A stretch of DNA of 64,000 nucleotides from Nocardioides sp. SLBN-35 (GTDB lineage Bacteria; Actinomycetota; Actinomycetes; Propionibacteriales; Nocardioidaceae): contig NZ_VFNU01000001.1 in the NCBI RefSeq assembly GCF_006715725.1, forward strand, positions 3,410,001-3,474,000, read 5' to 3'. Position numbers and translations under genes: made by a program. Of this stretch, positions 61,410 through 64,000 are shown piece after piece. The notes beneath the pieces are model-generated. The model saw only the letters and a program-made list of their open reading frames with translations. It searched no databases and was not told where the DNA came from. The stretch's first letter is position 1; each line of letters starts with the position of its first letter.

Positions 61410-61690
61410 ACCCGTCCACCCCCACCCTGGCCAGTCCGGCCCGGCTGGCGATCGCGGCCGTCCCGGTCGCCGGCTTCCTGGCCACGCCGCTGCTGCCGTT
61501 CGTCAACGGGCCGCACCTGTGGTTCGGCCTGCCGTCGGTCCTGGTCTGGACCGCCCTGTGCGTCGTCGGCACCGTCGTCGCGCTGCAGATCGTCGAGGCG
61601 AGCTACCGCCGCAGCGGCGGTGCAGAGCTCGACGCCGCCGAGCTCGCCGCATCGGAGGTCCGCCACGACGCCGAGGAGGACCAGCGATGA
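61406..61690 (+). CDS. Small membrane subunit of the symporter (DUF3311-like)
   Basis: 94 residues with two membrane helices (LAIAAVPVAGFLATPLLPFV, PSVLVWTALCVVGTVVALQI) and an acidic tail. The segment PFVNGPHLWFGLPSVLVW resembles DUF3311 proteins encoded before SSS-type symporters. It overlaps both neighbours by 4 bp. A role as symporter accessory subunit is inferred. Confidence 0.75.
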   Translation: MNPSTPTLASPARLAIAAVPVAGFLATPLLPFVNGPHLWFGLPSVLVWTALCVVGTVVALQIVEASYRRSGGAELDAAELAASEVRHDAEEDQR

Positions 61691-63111
61691 TCCTGACCAC
61701 CGCCATCATCCTCGGCATCGTCGCCCTCGGCGCGCTCGGCATGAGCGGGCGCCGCAGCACGAGCATGGCCGACTGGACCGTCAGCGGCCGCGGCTTCCCG
61801 CGCTGGACCTCCTGGTTCCTCCAGGCCGGCGACTCGCTGACCACGTTCAGCTTCCTCGGCCTCGCCGGCATCGCGTTCGGCGGCGGCGTGGTCGGCGTCT
61901 TCGCCCTCGCCTACCTCTCGATCTGCTCGATCGGCCTCTACTTCGTCGCGCCCCGGATCCGCCAGCTCGGCGAGCAGCGCGGCTACCTGACCCAGGCCGA
62001 CTTCTTCTCCGACCGGTTCGACAGCCCACTGCTCGGCAAGGTGTCCGCGTTGGTCGGCGCGATCTTCCTGCTGCCCTACCTGCAGCTGCAGATCACCGGC
62101 CTGGGCCTGATCGTCGAGCTCGCGACCGGCAGCGAGGCCGGCCGCGGCCTGTCCATGGTGGTGGCCAGCCTGCTCGTCGTGGTCTTCGTCATCTGGTCCG
62201 GCATCCGCGGCATCGCCCGGGTCGCCGTGGTCAAGGACGTGCTGATGATCGCCGCCCTGCTGATCGTGCTCGGCGGCGCCGTCTTCGGCATCGCCGGCAT
62301 CCCGGACACCTTCGCCCACATCCACAGCGTGGGCCCGCAGCTGCTCGACTTCAGCCAGCCCGGCTGGGACACGACGTTCTTCCTGACCGCCGTCATCGTG
62401 ACCAGCATCGGCGCCGGCCTGAACACCTTCCCCCACCTGTGGCCGCCGGTCCTCGCGGCCAAGTCCGGCGAGGTGCTGCGCAGCAACTACAAGTGGCTCG
62501 CGCTCTACCAGCTGATGCTGTTCGCGCCGATCATCGTCGGCCTCACCGCCACCCAGGCGCTCGCGGCCGACACGACGGGCAACCACGTGCTGCTCGACAC
62601 CGCCAACGCGACGCTGCCGTCGTGGCTGGTCGCGGTCGTCGCCATCGCCGGCGCGTCGGCCGCCATGGTGCCGGCCGCCGCCATCGCGATGGGGATCTCC
62701 TCGCTGCTCTCGACCAACCTGGTGCCGGTGCGGGAGTCGCTGCGGTTCCGGCTCAACACCGTGTTCGTCGTCGCGGCGATCAGCCTCTCGCTGGTGTTCG
62801 GCCTGGCGAACTCCGACATCGCCTCCCTGCTGCTGCTCACCTACGGCGGGCTCACGCAGATGGCCCCCGCCACACTGATCGGCCTGCGCTCGCGGGTCAC
62901 CGTCGGTGCGGTCCCCGTCCTGCTCGGCATGGTGGTGGGCGTCGTGACGGTCGCCTGGATCACCTTCTTCGAGGTCCCGATCGGCAGCTGGGACTCCGGC
63001 CTGATCGCGCTGGCGCCGAACCTGGTGGTGCTGGTGGTCGCGGAGGCGGTCCGGCGCCGTACCCGGCCCTCGGTGGCCCCCGACCGGGCGGAGGCAGCGT
63101 TCGCTGGGTGA
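61687..63111 (+). CDS. Sodium/solute symporter (SSS family)
   Basis: 474 residues and about 13 membrane helices. SSS features are SMADWTVSGRGFPRWTSWFLQ (the early A-D-W-x-x-x-G-R segment), GDSLTTFSFLGLAGIAFGGG, GYLTQADFFSDRFDSPLLG, GIRGIARVAVVKDVLM and GLNTFPHLWPPVLAAKSGEV. The last resembles urea/pantothenate-type members. The substrate is unknown, but coupling to the amidase points to an amide or a related nitrogen compound. Its start overlaps the DUF3311-like stop by 4 bp. Confidence 0.9.
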   Translation: MILTTAIILGIVALGALGMSGRRSTSMADWTVSGRGFPRWTSWFLQAGDSLTTFSFLGLAGIAFGGGVVGVFALAYLSICSIGLYFVAPRIRQLGEQRGYLTQADFFSDRFDSPLLGKVSALVGAIFLLPYLQLQITGLGLIVELATGSEAGRGLSMVVASLLVVVFVIWSGIRGIARVAVVKDVLMIAALLIVLGGAVFGIAGIPDTFAHIHSVGPQLLDFSQPGWDTTFFLTAVIVTSIGAGLNTFPHLWPPVLAAKSGEVLRSNYKWLALYQLMLFAPIIVGLTATQALAADTTGNHVLLDTANATLPSWLVAVVAIAGASAAMVPAAAIAMGISSLLSTNLVPVRESLRFRLNTVFVVAAISLSLVFGLANSDIASLLLLTYGGLTQMAPATLIGLRSRVTVGAVPVLLGMVVGVVTVAWITFFEVPIGSWDSGLIALAPNLVVLVVAEAVRRRTRPSVAPDRAEAAFAG

Positions 63112-63140
63112 ACACGAGGTGAACGTGACACCATTCCCCG

Positions 63141-63698
63141 GTGAACACGGCCCCTGTCGCGCTCTGGCGCCTCCTCGTCGTCGCCAGCGCGACGTGCGGG
63201 GTGGTCCTCGCGGCGCGGGAGTACGACGTGTGGTGGACCGCGCTGTCCCAGCTCTCCAACCTCGCCGTCGCCGTGTGCTTCCTCGCCCTGGCCGTCCGGG
63301 AGCCCCGCTCCCCCTGGCTGCGCGGCGCGCTGACGACCCTGATGGTGCTGGTCGGCCTGGCCTACGTGCCGATGCAGAACGGCAACCTGTGGCACGCCTG
63401 GTCGCTGCTCGAGCACGTCGTGACACCGTCCCTGGTCGTGCTCGACTTCGTCCTGGTCGGTCGCAACCACCACGCGGTGCGCTGGTGGCACCCGCTGACG
63501 TGGCTGGTGCCGCCGACGGCGTACCTGCTCTGGTACGTCGGCGACGACCTCGCCGTCTACGCGGCCCTCGACGCGGCGCACCCGGCGCAGTTCGGCCAGC
63601 GGATCGGGGTCCTGCTCGGCCTGCTGCTGACGACCGGCTTCGCGCTCTACGCCCTGGGCCGGCGCCGGGTGCCGACCGCGGACCTCACGAACGCCTGA
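63141..63698 (+). CDS. Pr6Pr family membrane protein
   Basis: 185 residues, five to six membrane helices (RLLVVASATCGVVLAA, QLSNLAVAVCFLALAV, LLEHVVTPSLVVLDFVLVG, GVLLGLLLTTGFALYAL). The arrangement with NLW..LLEHVVTP and WWHPLTWLVPPTAYLLWY matches the Pr6Pr/FAR-17a-like family. Function is unknown in bacteria. Its 3' end overlaps the convergent LysR fragment by 52 bp. Confidence 0.8.
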   Translation: MNTAPVALWRLLVVASATCGVVLAAREYDVWWTALSQLSNLAVAVCFLALAVREPRSPWLRGALTTLMVLVGLAYVPMQNGNLWHAWSLLEHVVTPSLVVLDFVLVGRNHHAVRWWHPLTWLVPPTAYLLWYVGDDLAVYAALDAAHPAQFGQRIGVLLGLLLTTGFALYALGRRRVPTADLTNA

Positions 63699-64000
63699 GC
63701 GCGCGCGGTCAGCCGGACGCCCTTCATCGAGGCGACGACCACCTCCAGCGGCTCGACCGGGTCGGCGATCTCGAGCGTGACCACCTCGGCACCGTCGTAG
63801 GTCATGTCACTGGCGGGGCGCTGGTTGAGCACCGACCAGCCCTGGCCGTTGGCGACCATGGCGCGCACGGTCTCGAAGCCGGAGGTGCGGTGCCGCACGG
63901 TGGGGCGCACGCCGACCGAGGCGACCAGGCGCTCGAGGTACTGCCGGCTGTGCGGCAGGTCGAGCAGCACCATCGGCTCGTCGGCGAGCTCCTTCAGCGC
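63647..64000 (-). CDS. LysR-family regulator, N-terminal part off the window
   Basis: 117 residues of the effector domain are in the window; the start and HTH are beyond 64000. Segments EPMVLLDLPHSRQYLERLVAS, HRTSGFETVRAMVANGQGWS and EVVTLEIADPVEPLEVVVAS are typical of LysR substrate-binding domains. The signature after the TAG stop is none. Target genes cannot be inferred from this fragment. Confidence 0.75.
   Translation of the reverse strand, partial: ALKELADEPMVLLDLPHSRQYLERLVASVGVRPTVRHRTSGFETVRAMVANGQGWSVLNQRPASDMTYDGAEVVTLEIADPVEPLEVVVASMKGVRLTARAQAFVRSAVGTRRRPRA

Overview
This window looks like a chromosomal segment of a Nocardioides-type actinobacterium (Nocardioidaceae). That assignment is an inference from four things: very high GC with G/C third positions; many GTG starts and starts with no Shine-Dalgarno sequence but a TANNNT box 6-9 nt upstream; F420-dependent oxidoreductases; and actinobacterial families such as DUF4191, DUF6318 lipoproteins, type III plus type I glutamine synthetases and a SucB with two lipoyl domains. 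I see no tRNA, rRNA, prophage, insertion sequence or CRISPR array, and no gene-free stretch longer than about 210 bases.

Layout. 1-2.5 kb: secreted ExeM-like nuclease, cut by the window edge. 2.7-9.1 kb (minus strand): ftsK, a RodZ-like HTH membrane protein, rimO and pgsA. 9.1-13.4 kb (plus): a small membrane protein with a MerR regulator behind a dyad promoter, then a large secreted M4 metalloprotease. 13.4-16.1 kb: three tandem palindromes, then rnj and dapA on the minus strand. 16.2-19.5 kb: an alpha/beta hydrolase, an F420-type oxidoreductase and a two-gene cassette resembling type VII-secreted effectors. 19.5-23.0 kb (minus): folA, thyA, a PhzF-like protein, a small unknown and gcvT. 23.1-32.6 kb: pepA, sucB, an SDR epimerase, lipB, lipA, DUF4191, a lipoprotein and a PKD protein. 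32.6-36.6 kb: type III and type I glutamine synthetases, each with a GlnR-type box. 36.7-41.6 kb: hydrolase, M28 peptidase, an AsnC-like regulator and an MFS symporter. 41.7-47.0 kb (minus): an oxidative catabolic cluster of Rieske oxygenase, a CYP153-like P450 fused to its reductase, a cupin and a berberine-bridge-type FAD oxidase. 47.1-50.2 kb: plsC, a tandem ABM protein, a hemerythrin and an FGD-like oxidoreductase. 50.3-56.0 kb: carbamate kinase divergent from allH, an ankyrin protein, fdrA (allF) and allG, with two TGGTATACCA operators between them. 56.0-58.8 kb: a methyltransferase-like protein, a DUF429 plus RelA/SpoT fusion and a DUF1801 protein. 58.8-63.1 kb: an AsnC-like regulator divergent from an amidase/small membrane protein/sodium-solute symporter operon. 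The end holds a Pr6Pr membrane protein and a LysR fragment.

How the genes work together. lipB and lipA make the lipoyl cofactor that SucB carries and that the glycine cleavage system (GcvT) also needs. thyA and folA form a folate/dTMP pair. The two glutamine synthetases appear to be under one nitrogen regulator. The carbamate kinase plus AllFGH-type proteins fit oxamate or another carbamoyl compound being split to carbamoyl phosphate and then ATP. The amidase and symporter fit uptake and hydrolysis of an amide. The most unusual proteins are the self-sufficient CYP153-like fusion, the DUF429-alarmone-synthetase fusion and the WXG100-like/pretoxin-like pair.
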